Shown piece by piece: positions 31,412-43,137 of a DNA stretch of 64,000 nt. The DNA is taken from contig NW_023501042.1 of NCBI RefSeq assembly GCF_014066305.1, forward strand, positions 744,001-808,000, read 5' to 3'. The number at the start of each line of letters is the position of its first letter. Positions within the stretch are counted from its first letter, which is position 1. Under the pieces are notes generated by a model. It ran no database searches. It saw only the letters and a program-made list of their open reading frames with translations, and was not told the DNA's origin. The DNA is from Letharia columbiana. Taxonomy: Eukaryota > Ascomycota > Lecanoromycetes > Lecanorales > Parmeliaceae. The position numbers and the translations under genes were made by a program.

Positions 31412-34400
31412 ATGGAACCTCTAGGCCTCTCTTCCGGGGCTGCGGGCCTCATCTCCCTTGGCATAACTATCTGCCAAGGCTTGCTAGACTACTATCATTC
31501 TTGGAAGGATGCAGAGGACCAAGTGGCACACATGTACTCATCGATTGAGGCGTTGACCGAGACCTTCAAACTCCTCAAATCGGCCATTGGATCTACGGTG
31601 TTCAGCCGTGATAGTGTGCAAAGAATTGAAGAAAGTATCAGGTCTGTGGAGAGGGGCCTTGAGAGCCTTCGAAAGAAGCTGGACAAGATTCGCGTCGTTC
31701 CCCTACAATCAGGATGGAAAGCCAAGGGTATGGCGCAATTTCGAAGGACACTATTCCCTTTCAAGGAGAGTACCTTGGCAAAGCTCAAGGAGCTTGGTAT
31801 CGAGCTACGACACGACCTCACGCTAGCCCTGGAAGTTCTACAGATTGAGTGCTCTGCGGCGTCTTTGCAGAAGTTGGACCTGCTTGCTCACGGACTAACA
31901 AATGTCTCCGTTAATGTTGACATATTGCAAGAACGATCTGCCGCGATTTTCGGTAACGTCCAGAGTATAGAAGCTTCCTCTCGAAAGACCTCCAAATCTA
32001 TCGATGGTTTGGTAGCGACTCAGAGCAATGAGTACTGTCGCAATGTGTATAATTGGCTTTCGCCTCTGACCGCGGAATTCCAAAAAAAGCATTTAGACAC
32101 TTTCAATACACCAGGGCGGCAGGATGCTGCCGCTCGATCGCTACTGGAGACCGCGGAATTTAGACATTGGCTCAGCAGACCTGGGGAAACGCTTTGGTGT
32201 CCAGGCATACGTAAGTCAACATTATTATTTACCTGATAATCCCCGCAGGCTTTCATCACAGCAATGTGCTGACATCGACAGAGGGTACCGGAAAGACGAT
32301 CTTTGCGTGAGCTCCTTGCAGCGTCCTGCTCTTATTCGCTCTGCTAACACCTTCGACAGCTCCTATGCAATCAACCACTTGCAAGGAATCGTGGATCGCA
32401 ATGATACCCGCCTTGCCTACATCTACCTTAGCTACAAAGATACAGAGAAACAGACTGTTACCAACCTACTGGGGAGTTTGGTCTGCCAATTAGCGTTCTT
32501 GGAGCCAGTCTTGCTGGTTGATCTGACCGAAGCTTACGAAGCCCACGGATCTGGAGCAACACGTCCATCACATGCGGAGTGCACGCAGTTACTGAGATCT
32601 GTTGTCAGCCGTTGTGCTACAATATTCCTCGTCATCGATGCTTTTGACGAATACCCTGAAGAGCGTAGAGGTTCTTTAGTGACAGAGTTGCAGCACCTAC
32701 ATGTCAATATGCTGATCACCTCAAGGGACATACCAACCATTGAACGCCAACTTTCAGAAGCGGTTCGACTAGATATACGAGCTAGAGCTGACGATATTTT
32801 AGAGTATCTTCGAGAGCGGATATCGAGCTCGGAGAGGCTCAAGTTTCATGCTGATAAAGATCCAACCTTATGCGATCTTATCTCAACGACCATTGCTGCG
32901 AGAGCTGAAGGAATGTAAGACTACTAATCTCTCAATGTTCAGCCGTTCCATTCTTCTTGCGTTAATAATTGCAAAGGTTTCTACAAGCCCGTCTCCACCT
33001 GGATTTCTTGACAACAAAGACAACTCTTCGCAAAGCGAGGAATGCTTTGACGGCTTTGCCCGAAGGCTTAAACAATACCTATGACGAAGCTATGGAACGA
33101 ATCGAATCTCAGCATCCTGATCAAGCTACGTTGGCCAAAAAAGTTCTGTGTTGGGTATTTTATGCTTCCCGGCCCCTTACGATGTTAGAAATACGGCACG
33201 CACTAGCAGTGGAGACTGGTGACTCAGCTCTAGACGAAGACAACATTCCGGAGGAAGACCTGCTTTTGTCGGTGTGCAATGGTCTTGTCACAAATGAGAA
33301 GGAGGGGGGGCTTCTTGGCCCTGGTCCATTACACTTTTCAACAATATCTGGAGCAGAAAGGGGACTGCCTTTTTCCAGAAGCTCAGGTCGACATAGTACG
33401 GACATGTCTTACATACCTCTCCTTTGACGAATTCGAGCAAGGACCATGCCATGAGGACAAAGACTTTGAGCTTCGGTTACAACGGTACCCTCTGCTACGC
33501 TACGCAGTTCTCAACTGGGGCCGGCATGCACGTCAAGGAGCAGAAGAAATCTGCAAAGACTTGATACTTTCATTCCTTTCAAATAGCGCCAAAACATCTA
33601 CCTCCGTTCAAGTACTGTTTTTCAGAGAATCAATGGGCAGCTTTCAAATGCGTCGCTTTCCCTCTGAAGTCTCAGCGTTGTGGCTTGCTTCTGTGTACGG
33701 ACTGGAACATACAGTGTCTCACCTGCTGGCCAGCCAAAGACAAATCGTAGCTTGGAAGACGACCTGGGGGGATACTGCTTTGCATCAAGCCGCCGGTTGT
33801 GGACACGTAGGAATCTTGGAATTGCTGTTGAGCAACGGTGCAGACATGACTGCAACAGACCGCGATGGAAATACGTCCCTGCATATGGCATCTATGATGT
33901 TCACTTCAATGGTGTCTGAGCCTTGGGGCTGGATAGAGCGAAACGTCAGAGCGTCAGATACGCTACTGAAAGGGGCCCAACTGCTCTTAGAGCACGGTGC
34001 TGATGTGAATGCTGTCAATCTCCGAGGAGAAACAGCATTACATCTTTCTATCACGAAAAGACAAAAATCGCTAACGCATCTACTTTTGACAGGAGGTGCG
34101 GACGTCATTCTGAGAAATAGATATCGAGCTGCCCCGCTTACTCTTGCATCGGAATCTGGCGATGGAGAGACAGCGAGAATCTTGTTGAAGCATGACTTGC
34201 AAAGACAGGCCCAATGTGGTATTCTCGATGATGCAATGAGGATAGCTGCATTCAAGGGTCATCTTCCTATGCTCGAAATATTGCTTGCGAAGTCTTCAGA
34301 GCAGCCCCCCTTGACCCGGAAGGAAGGAGCCTTCTACATATCTCTGCAAATGGAGGGAGGTTGAGATGTCTTCAGTATCTCAAGAACCGTGGCTTTGATC

Positions 34401-35053
34401 TCGAGGCGCTGGACAAGCAGCAGCGCACATGTCTTCACAATGCAGCTGCAGGTCTAGTTGCAGGGTGTCGCGCAGTCCTTGAGTACTTGCTCGAACAAGG
34501 ATTCGATCCAAGCCAGAGCGACGTCGATGGATGGACGCCATTGCTCTGGGCTGCAAAAGCAGGAAACATCACCAATATAAAAATGCTACTACATGCAGGC
34601 GCTGACAGCTTCTACCAAGGCGACGAAGAGTGGATCCCTTTTGCAATTGCTACATACCATGGCAATGTTCGCGCGGCGGCGATTTTGAGACCCTACAACA
34701 GGCCACTTCCAGGAATGTTCCAGACCCAACATTCAAGCATGTCCTTGCGGCACCCTCGATTTTTTTGCGACGGCTGTGAACTAGTGAGTCGTAGCAGTCT
34801 CGATGATTTTCCGTTGGACGAGACTGCTGACCCTCCAAAGATTATCGTTGGCTCTCGGTTCAAATGCTCAGAATGCCCGAATTTTGACTATTGCTTCAAG
34901 TGTGTATCATCTGCCGAAATAACGCACCCTTCCCACCGATTCGACTTCGTTTACTGGGATGACAGTAACCTAGATGTGCAAATAGTGGAACAGCAAGAGG
35001 TCATGAAAGAACTTACAGCAAGAGAGTCTTTCATGAAATCGTGGAGAGCTTGA
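31412..35053 (+). CDS. NACHT-ankyrin-ZZ (NLR-like) protein with two compensating frame breaks
   Basis: Exons: 31412..32210, 32282..32306, 32360..32914, then 32977 to 35053; about 1,150 residues if read through. The N-terminus (MEPLGLSSGAAGLISLGITI) is the helical segment common on fungal STAND proteins. The NACHT ATPase follows: P-loop GTGKT on a 25-nt microexon, Walker B FLVIDAFDEY, sensor MLITSRD. Then come a winged-helix-like region (VLCWVFYASRPLTMLEIRHA), about eight ankyrin repeats, and a C-terminal ZZ zinc finger (CDGC, later CSEC and CFKC). Two single-base shifts break the frame: one G too many in the run at 33304-33310 and one C too few at 34305-34310. They cancel, so only the middle third (C-terminal NACHT arm and early ankyrins) is out of frame. 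Such proteins recognise non-self and trigger a downstream response; the trigger here is unknown. Confidence 0.82.
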
Positions 35054-35957
35054 GTCTCAGTGCTCAAAGTTTAGCAACAAAGCACCTTTTCCTGACTATG
35101 TCGTCTCTTTATTGACAGCATGAGCGCCTTTTCGAGCCGTACCAATTCCAACGTATCCATGTTAACATCCAGCCGCTACAAAAGCTTCCTCGTTTTAATG
35201 GTGAAAGGGCTCGTTTGCGAGTCAGAAATATTGCTGGATTGCCATCATTGAACCGCTCTACCTCCAGTGCTATGCGCATCGCATTCTGCTAGCGGTCAAG
35301 CAGTGGCTATTGCGGCCCCTGGTTGGGGAATTGTTTGGTCATCTCAGAACAATCAGTGGCAAGCACGTCCTACGCATTCATACATCATCGTCACCACCAT
35401 CATCACCCAATAAAGCGCATCAACTGCCCCTCCAACAGTCGTACCAGCCAAGCAACCGAATAGATGCGGTATAAGCAAAAATGGCTCGCATTAGGGTACA
35501 AAAGGCAGCACCGACTGTGGGCAATTCTTGAGTGGCTCAGGGGGCAGCAGAGGTCCCGGTAATCGTAGTGGGCCGCGACCACCCAACGTGATCTGCAGAG
35601 GCTACGCCGCTGACACTCGAATGCCAAGCGGGGCGCAACTGATATGGAGGCCAGTTAGCGAACGAGCGCTCAGACGAGCCCCGCAACAATACAGCAGGCT
35701 CTCTGCCTGTTGTGAGTCCTGCCTTCGCCGTCGCAGCAGTATGAGGATGGTATGGAGTCCTGTTAGATGATTGTGAAAGAATTGGAGCTATCTGCAATGC
35801 TTTTATTAAGAAGGAAAACTTCGAAGAAGAACCATGGTGGTATCAGAACCAAACGCACCGAGTCAAACTTCACAAGGAAGGTACCGAAGGGCTATATCAA
35901 ATGTTTGAGTCAAAATCTACTCGAACTTGGGGGAGGGGATGCAGTATAATCCGCTAT
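35054..35957. other. Intergenic, no gene recognised
   Basis: Convergent 3' flanks of the NACHT-type gene and the prenyltransferase. Only short open frames. Confidence 0.45.
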
Positions 35958-37438
35958 CTATGCTTTCCATCTAGCAACATGATAGATTTCTGGCGAAAGG
36001 TAAGATGTCAATACCAGCTGCGCGTTTTGCACCGCGCATGAGATGTAAGTCTGCAGTCCACATTGGCTTCCCAGAAACCTATGTGTGCACATACCCTCCA
36101 GCGCTCGCATGTAGCTCTCCACGAAACGATCCTGACCCTTCGATTTCAAATAAGACGCCAAGCCTTTGGCAGCGGCCAGGTCGTTGCGGGCGTAGTGTTT
36201 CACAGGGATGTACACTTTGGGCTCTGGCAAAAGGTTTCCTGCTTTGATATCGAAGTTGTACAATACGCCTGCCGTCTCATGGGATTTGGCTTGTAAATTT
36301 GCACCAGGAGCAAAGTCTTCGCCGAGACCCAAGGTGAGTTGCCAGAGTTTGCGGAAATCCTTCCACGTAGCTTGAGGAAAAGTGTTTAATTTGCCGCCCA
36401 GGGTCATGATCGCGCAGACGCTGTCGAATGAGGTTGAAGGCGATCTGACGTACAGTTTCAAGCGCGAATCTTTTGGAAGTACACAATCGACTGCAATCCC
36501 CACGATTTCGAGATGTGACCCTTCCGCGTCACTGGTCATGAAGGCAAGCATCTGGTCATAGGCTCCCACTCGAAGGTCCGACTTTTCCAAGCTTACGATG
36601 CTGTCCGAGAGTACGGAGAGCCTTGAGCGGCCCGTCTGTTCAGCCTTGACCGGAACAAAGTATGCTTTCACAGCGACTTCGCTTTTGTGCAGTTCGAACG
36701 CCATGAAGATCGAAGACGTGTGACTCTTCTCAAGATCGTCACATCCCTCGCTGACACGCTTCTCCAATCCTTGCTCGCAGAATGCGTTGCGAAAGTGATT
36801 GAACAACTTCCAGTCAACGTTTGATGCAACAGACTCAACGTGTCGGACAAGGTCGGTCGTCATCTCCTGGTTGAAAGGGTCCGACTGTGTTCCCGCGTCG
36901 GGACCGATTGCATCAACACTGAATCGAATTCTGGGTGGTCCCTTTGGCGTGTCCCAGCACCAACTGTACTCAACGGGACTGAAGTCGTCTGTCATGAAAC
37001 TTCTCCAGACCTGCGGAGATCCCGTGGATGTAGGGCGAGCTCCTAAGCGGCCGGCGATACAATGGCGGAAAAACAGAAGACTTCCATATTGATTATGGAT
37101 ATCGTAACCAGCCTCGTGGAGTAACAGAGCTAGAGGGCGACCTATCATATGCCACCAGAACTTGGCGTCCTCGGTGGCTGGGCAGAACCAGGTATCCAAT
37201 AGTCGGAACGCCTCTGTCTCTGGTGTTGGGTGTCTCGAGATGGCAGAAACAACGTCGCAGGAAGCTCGGACATTCTGAGACTAGAAAGGAAGAGAGAAGT
37301 CAACGCTGGCCTGACTTGTAGGACAGGGTGACCTACATTGGATAATGGTAACACCATTCTTGGCCAGTCCATGGGGCCGTCGCGATGCACCGCTGGTGTT
37401 AACTGTTGTCTCTTAAATTTGAGTGACAGAAAGGACAT
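35958..37438 (-). CDS. DMATS-type aromatic prenyltransferase
   Basis: Model: complement(35958..37280, 37337..37438), 474 aa, with a 56-nt phase-0 intron carrying a GTTGAC branch site. The second exon opens upstream of the WFCPATEDAKFWWHMIGRPL block, which matches the family's N-terminal signature. The likely catalytic acid is Glu138 in FSPVEYSWCWD. Arg and Lys/Tyr pairs of the pyrophosphate-binding ring are visible in PPRIRFSVDAIG, VKAYFVPVKAE, LKLYVRSPS and PKVYIPVKHYARND. The family transfers a dimethylallyl group onto indoles, tryptophan-containing peptides or other aromatic rings, with no DDxxD motif and no need for magnesium. A P450 in the same orientation lies about 730 bp upstream, so the two probably modify the same product. 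No NRPS, PKS or tryptophan-activating backbone gene is in the window. Confidence 0.92.
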
Positions 37439-37920
37439 GAGAGATGGAAGACAGCTTTGTTGATGGAACTTTATTTGATCTAATACTCTACCCTAGAAGA
37501 GTGGACGAAAATCTTGCTGCAGTTAAACGACCGAGGATACCAGTCCTAAGGATGAGATATCCCAGCTTCATCGGACCATGAGCAAACAGAGTTGCTAAGG
37601 ACCAGTCCATATATTGGCATTGTCGCATCACATGGCCCAAGACAAGAACCAGCGTGTGCGGGGCTCTTTCCCCACCAAATTCAAGAGAGACTAAAGGAAA
37701 TTGAACTTCTTCGTTTCGTAAACCCGACGTGCATGACGAATTCTTGTTTGGAAGATCGGCTCATATGCATCTAGCGACTAGTTGGCACCATTCACTATTC
37801 AGCCCTACTATCTAGCTGCATTGCACCCTCATGCAACGGACCGGACGGCTTAAATACCATTGCCAACTCAAAATCCCGACCATCACAAAGCACATTGATC
37901 TCCGTTAGCGCTCTTCTAGC
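37439..37920. other. Upstream region of the prenyltransferase
   Basis: Probably contains the promoter of the minus-strand prenyltransferase. No separate gene recognised. Confidence 0.4.
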
Positions 37921-38060
37921 CTATGTTGTAACGGCCTTATTCACTGGCTCTATTTGAGGCCCCTAGCCGCAATTCCAGGGCCGAAGATTGCTGCTCTTAC
38001 TGGAGCCTACGAGAAGTACTACGACCTTGTAGGAAGAGCCAGGTTTCACGCGAACAACGA
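37921..38060 (+). pseudogene. Cytochrome P450 N-terminal relic
   Basis: In one + strand frame the sequence reads HWLYLRPLAAIPGPKIAALT followed by GAYEKYYDLVGRARF. This is the proline-rich hinge and helix A of a fungal microsomal P450 (the usual pattern is YFHPLxxxPGPKLAAxT). The matching downstream part (ELHxKYGPIVRI and beyond) is absent; after about residue 45 the frame turns to unrelated sequence and stops. The membrane anchor upstream is interrupted by stops. It sits on the opposite strand from its neighbours, between the prenyltransferase and the intact P450. It is therefore a separate, truncated P450 gene and not part of either. Confidence 0.72.
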
Positions 38061-38168
38061 GCAAGAGAGGAGCAACCAGTCTACGAATATCAACATCTTT
38101 CTATATTGTCTTCCTCCCTCAAACACGTGCGTCTAATTGTGTGCCCCTCCAGATCCCAGTTGCAGGGC

Positions 38169-39945
38169 TCAACCCGCTTTCATCACGACCTTCGCCCCGT
38201 TCTGGCTCGTGCAGGCCAGGTGTATTTCTTCCACCCACTCATTGCCATCGCGGCTCTCGACGCTCTGAAAAGCTTGCACAAGGCGCACGAGTGTGTAGAT
38301 AGTCAAATTCATGGCAAAGTCTTCTGTTCTTGGTCAGAAAAATGGGGCTGAGAAAACATGTACTGAGGGGAAAGAAACGAAATATTGAGAAAGAGAACTT
38401 ACGGCCGAGACAAACTCTTGGGCCGCCATTGAAAGGGATGAATTTCTAAACAGTGCGCCATATGTATTAGCATCTCTCTTGTGAAATATTGACTGCCTCA
38501 GGATGCTGAAATGCAACCTTCAAATACAGTAGAGCGAGCCCGAGCGAAAGGACAATGCTTACCCAGGATGACTTATCATTTCTCCATCGCTCAGGCCGAA
38601 AATCATCTGCATCTTCGCCCCATAAATCCTTACGACGATGCATAGCGGCAATGCCAAAAGCGACCATGGTTCCTTCTGCGACAAATACTGGCGACTTTTG
38701 GTCAGGACCTCCACCACGAGGGAGAATGGTATCCTTATACGCTACTCGGGAGTTGGAAGGAAGGATTGGGTGAAGTCGCAGAGCTAAGCCAATGGTTAAT
38801 TTCCAATCAATTCTAGCCATGAAGTCGTGTGAGGGACCCTCACATTCTTTGAGACAGAACTGATGGTACTTCAAAGACCGGAGCTGGCTCATATCCGGGT
38901 TTTTACCATCGAGGGGCCTCACCTCTCCACGCAGGAGCTCCCATACATCGGGCCTTTTGGCAAGAATGAAGAAAAGGTTCGTGAGAAGAGCCGCAACAGG
39001 ATCGAAGGCAGCAGAAAAGATGGTCAGAATCTCGTCGCGAAGGAAATGCCGGTCGTTGGTGAGTTTACTGAGCTCGTAGAGAAAGACGCGCCTGTCTTCT
39101 CCTTCGGAACGACCAACTTCTGGCCTTCCCTCCGAGCAATCGTGCAATCCCATAGCTCTCTCCACATGCTGATTGATGAAATCGTGGACTCTCTTGACCT
39201 TTCTGTAGAACTCCCGGTGCGGGAACAGGCTGCTGAAATGACCCAGCTTCCACCTATCTTCACAGCCCGCTTGAGCGTCGTGCATAGCTTGCACAAACTC
39301 GGTGCTCAAAGACGAAGGTGTTTCGATCGAACCCATCCCTTTGCCAAAGAAGCAGTCCGTGGAAAAATCGGCTATCAGCCGGGGAAACCAGATTCCCAGG
39401 TCGATGGTCGCGGATCCATGCCTAGAGATGGCCTCGATCAGCTTCGTAACGTGCAAGTCAAACATCGGCAGATCCACCACCTGGCTCCTCGTGAGACAAA
39501 GCTGAAGAAGATCCCGCGAGTGCTTCCACTGCGGTCCGTCGACCTGGAAGATACTCTTGCCCAGAAGTGGAGCGAAGGCCCGTTTTCGACGTGAGCCGAT
39601 ACCGTAGTCGCCGAAGTTGGTAGAGAGCACGGCTTTGATGTTCTCCGGCTCCGACGTACTGATGACGGGAGTCATGAAGAACTTGGAGGAAAAGGTACTT
39701 CCATAGCGCAGATGCTGTCCGATTTGGCGCGCGATCGAAGTCTTTGACTTGGCTGCGGTAATCGCATCCCGAACGGCGTCGAGGCCGAAGAAGGGGTCTT
39801 TGTGAGGATAGGCCAATGGGGCTTTGCAACGGTGTTTGCTGATGGCATTCCGACGAGCGATGGAAGCAGTGATGTTCCAGTACGATAGGTAGAGTGAAGC
39901 TGCAGTGACACAAGCAACGGTAAGCTGAAATAAAGAGACGAACAT
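38169..39945 (-). CDS. Cytochrome P450, CYP52/CYP63-like
   Basis: Model: complement(38169..38323, 38403..38445, 38563..38783, 38844..39945), 506 aa, introns of 79, 117 and 60 nt. The frame is open upstream of the start, but MFVSLFQLTVACVTAASLYL is the expected membrane anchor. Landmarks: FGDYGIGSRRKRAFAPLLGK (B-C region), WKHSRDLLQ (helix C), FSAAFDPVAALLTNLFF (helix I, with an atypical oxygen-binding groove), ESLR (ExxR, split across an intron), FRPERW, and the heme loop FIPFNGGPRVCLG on a 43-nt exon, with Cys about residue 453. The stretch TILPRGGGPDQKSPVFV is typical of alkane and fatty-acid hydroxylase-like clans. It is co-oriented with the prenyltransferase, so it may oxidise the same metabolite; that link is an inference. 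Confidence 0.93.
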
Positions 39946-42900
39946 TCTGTTTGCCGTCTGGATTCGACCTGTGAATATCAAAAGTGGCCGTTGGTTTGGA
40001 TGCGAGATATCAGAAGAAGAAGATATGAGCATGCATTGACCTGCCCTCCTTGTCCTTGTTCTATCATACGCATTCTCTAGCGCAAGGCGGAACTTTAACG
40101 GACGAAGCAATGTTTGCGCTACTGTATGTGCATGTGCATAAGTGTGCTGCAGGCTCGGCCAAGTCACCGCAGTGCTTCTCTCGAACCAATCGGCAGCCGG
40201 GATCAAATCCCAGCGCCGAAGCGCTGGGACCAGGTCCCAACGAGGACGGCAAGGATCTGCATATCCGGGGGGACTGTACAGAGGTCTGCACCGAAAGTCC
40301 TGCACCCGCACTAGTGCAGCCCTAACCCTACTTTCGAAGCGGCCCTGTAGGGAAGCCTAGAAATATCTTCTCACAGCGTATGGATGGGACTTTAGGTACT
40401 TCTTTGGCTTGATAGGGGCATTGCCTCGAAACCTGGCTGGCTGGTGCGATTCGAGAACTCTCGCATTATCCAGGTGCCCTTTAGGTGGGGCTTTAGTCTG
40501 AGCGTTTCGGACTTTCTCTGTACAGCCCCGAGATGCCCGGTCCGAGGATCATCAGAGCTAGGTAGGTTCTTACTGGGGCTGGCGCTTCGAGATTATATCT
40601 GGCTTACAAGCTGCAAAGACAATTTTGAAGGTTCCAATTTATAGTCTGTGACTCCGATGTCCACATGAGTTTTCACGGGACTGATACTGGTCGATGTACA
40701 GGGATACGGAAAGATATCAGAAAGTTTGTATGGAAATAGATACCCGTGGTGGGTTTCCCTGTCCAGACTTCTTCGAATATGCTGCTAGATCTGATGCATC
40801 TTATTCTGAATGGTCGAGGATACGCCTGCAATATCCCAGCACATGAATATACCTATATTTTTAAGCAAAAGTCCGATTAGACAAGTGTTTATGCAGGCGC
40901 TTCACATAACCACAAAATATTGTTGTTGATTCAGCAGCAAACACGGCCTTTTGAAGTACATCAAAGCTCGAGATTCGCGGAATCTTCGCCCCCGTGGAGT
41001 TTGTCCGTTCGTCCAGGATTCGCTGCGTGCAGTGCAGCGAGCCCAGTTCGATGCCGAGCAGCGACAGATGGGCTGCCAGGCTCAGTTGCTCCAGCGGCAG
41101 TACCAGTCACGTTGTCAGCAGGAATTGTTGGACTCGAGCAGAGCATCTCTACGTCCTGGAGGACCCGCAGCAGCAGCCGCAACGACTGCGACTGCATAGA
41201 AGCCCATTTAGACAGGATGACCTTTCAATGGGATGCTGGTTCACAGTAAGCGTACTTTGCGTGAGAAGAAAACGTCTATGCGTCGTGACTCATAGTGCAA
41301 AGCGAGTGCTGTTTTTTGCGCGAAAGGCCGTAGAGGATGAAGAGAGAGTGCCCACAGATACGGCGGACGCTGTTCCCAGCGCCGCAGACAGGAAGTCAAA
41401 CACAGTGCTTTTGTACAAGCCAGCGATGGATCTTCGTCGCCCGTTCGTGACTTCAACCTTTCACAGAGTATCAGCAAATCGCTATGGAGCTCTGTACCCT
41501 CGCCATAGCAGTTTTACGTGTAAAAACATCAAACGTGGTCAAGATAGAGATAGGGGTAAGCCAGGGTGAACTGGAGTTTTACTTCTAAGCGCTCGGGTAC
41601 ATCCACCATCTCTAAGCGATTGCGCGAGAAGAGATGGTCTTTTGCTGCAAAGAAGCTGGGCCCTTGAGAAAATCTGGACATAGCTACCATGCTAGGACTG
41701 ATCGTTAGGTGAGGAATGTTGTCTTCTATTGAACACGAGATAGCACCCAGTAGCTGAAGGCAGGTTCCTTCAAACAGATCTGAATCATCATCACTTGCGA
41801 GTGCGATTTCAGCGAGCGCTATTTGCCGTTGTCAGAGGCCCGTATTGAATTGGAATTTTCTACAGAGATTCTCTACATGGGCTATGTAGAACCACGACGA
41901 CATGATACTGGTTTGATGGCCCTTCTTGAGATTTGCTATCGATCTTTGATTATTCGCAGCTCTCTGAGACACAGAGTTTTCCTAGAGCGAGGCCCAAAAA
42001 ACGTTTACATGAAAAGAATGTGGTTATGTCCTAGCGATGCCGTTATATTCCACACTCCAAATGATTCAACACAACGCTCTTTTCCGACAGCCTGACCGCG
42101 GCGAGGCTAGAAATACCTTGTTAGCTCTATAAGTCACTTTCATCTCATCAATGGGTCATTACCTATCGGACTCAAATCATTTTCGCTCTTCAGATCCAGC
42201 TACAGCACTGTTGCTACCGGTTTCACCTCTCATCCCAGGCGCCTCCTTGGTAGGAGGGGGCTCGAGGATTGCGCCGATATTGTTCCATGGCTGCTCTCTC
42301 ATGGATTCTTTCAACCACCGATCGACTGTCGACGAGTTGTTGGACACAAGCGCATGCTTTGGCTCTCTTTCACCCGAGGGTTCATTTCCCGTTGACCATG
42401 TCCTTTTCAGGTAATGACCAGCAGCCGCGGGTGGCGCTGCTTTAGACTATCAAACTCGTCAGCATCGGTCGTAGGTCTTTGAGAATTGCTGTTGGTGGAG
42501 TACAAACGTTTTTACTCGTCCCAGTCTTCTTTCTGTCAGCATGTTGCTCCCCTTCGGCCTCTTGGAGCTGGCGAAGTTCGTCTTGCATTGTGGAATGTGG
42601 CTTCGTAGAATACTTAGTCATTGTTATGAATTGTCAATCGAGACGGCAGTACTCACATCTGGACCTTCTGAAGGCACGACGAGATCTATTATGTTAATTG
42701 CTGGGAGAAGAGATTGGAAAGGTTGGAAGGTTGAATGGGCAGAAATGCCCATATATAAGCACGATCCCAGCTAGCCATTGCAGCTGCCTTCTCAGAAATC
42801 ATATGTGCTTTCTGTTTCGTCAATTGGTTTGAGATGAGCCTCGGATTAAGATGTATTACCATCTTGTCGACTAAAGCTCGCTTAGCAAAATCCACGCCTT

Positions 42901-43137
42901 TCCCGAAATAGTTTGAAAAGTGCTTTTGGAACACTAGGCCACTTTCTGTTAGGTTCATAAAACAAGGCTACCATGCAGGCCTCCAGGCAGACTTCTGCCT
43001 TGGAGATGGTGCGCGGATCCACACCGCCTCTGACACCATCTCAAAGTCATAAGTAATATTCTCGCCTGGTGACCTACCGGTCCCAGTGTAAATACATTCT
43101 GGCAATCTCGATCTTTCGGCGAATTCCTTCGAGCAAA
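39946..43137. other. Long intergenic stretch, possible gene remnants
   Basis: About 3.2 kb without a confident gene. A + strand frame at about 40951-41199 encodes a Gln-rich, coil-like peptide (QDSLRAVQRAQFDAEQRQMG) ending in Ala/Thr repeats. It looks more protein-like than its surroundings and may be the 3' end of a lost gene. CCCTAACCCTA near 40319-40332 is telomere-like but very short. No transposon ends were found. Confidence 0.35.

Noticed and set aside
31412..35053. Treating the NACHT, middle ankyrin and terminal ankyrin-ZZ parts as three separate genes
   Set aside because: Ankyrin and NACHT similarity runs continuously across both breaks and the outer parts share one frame.
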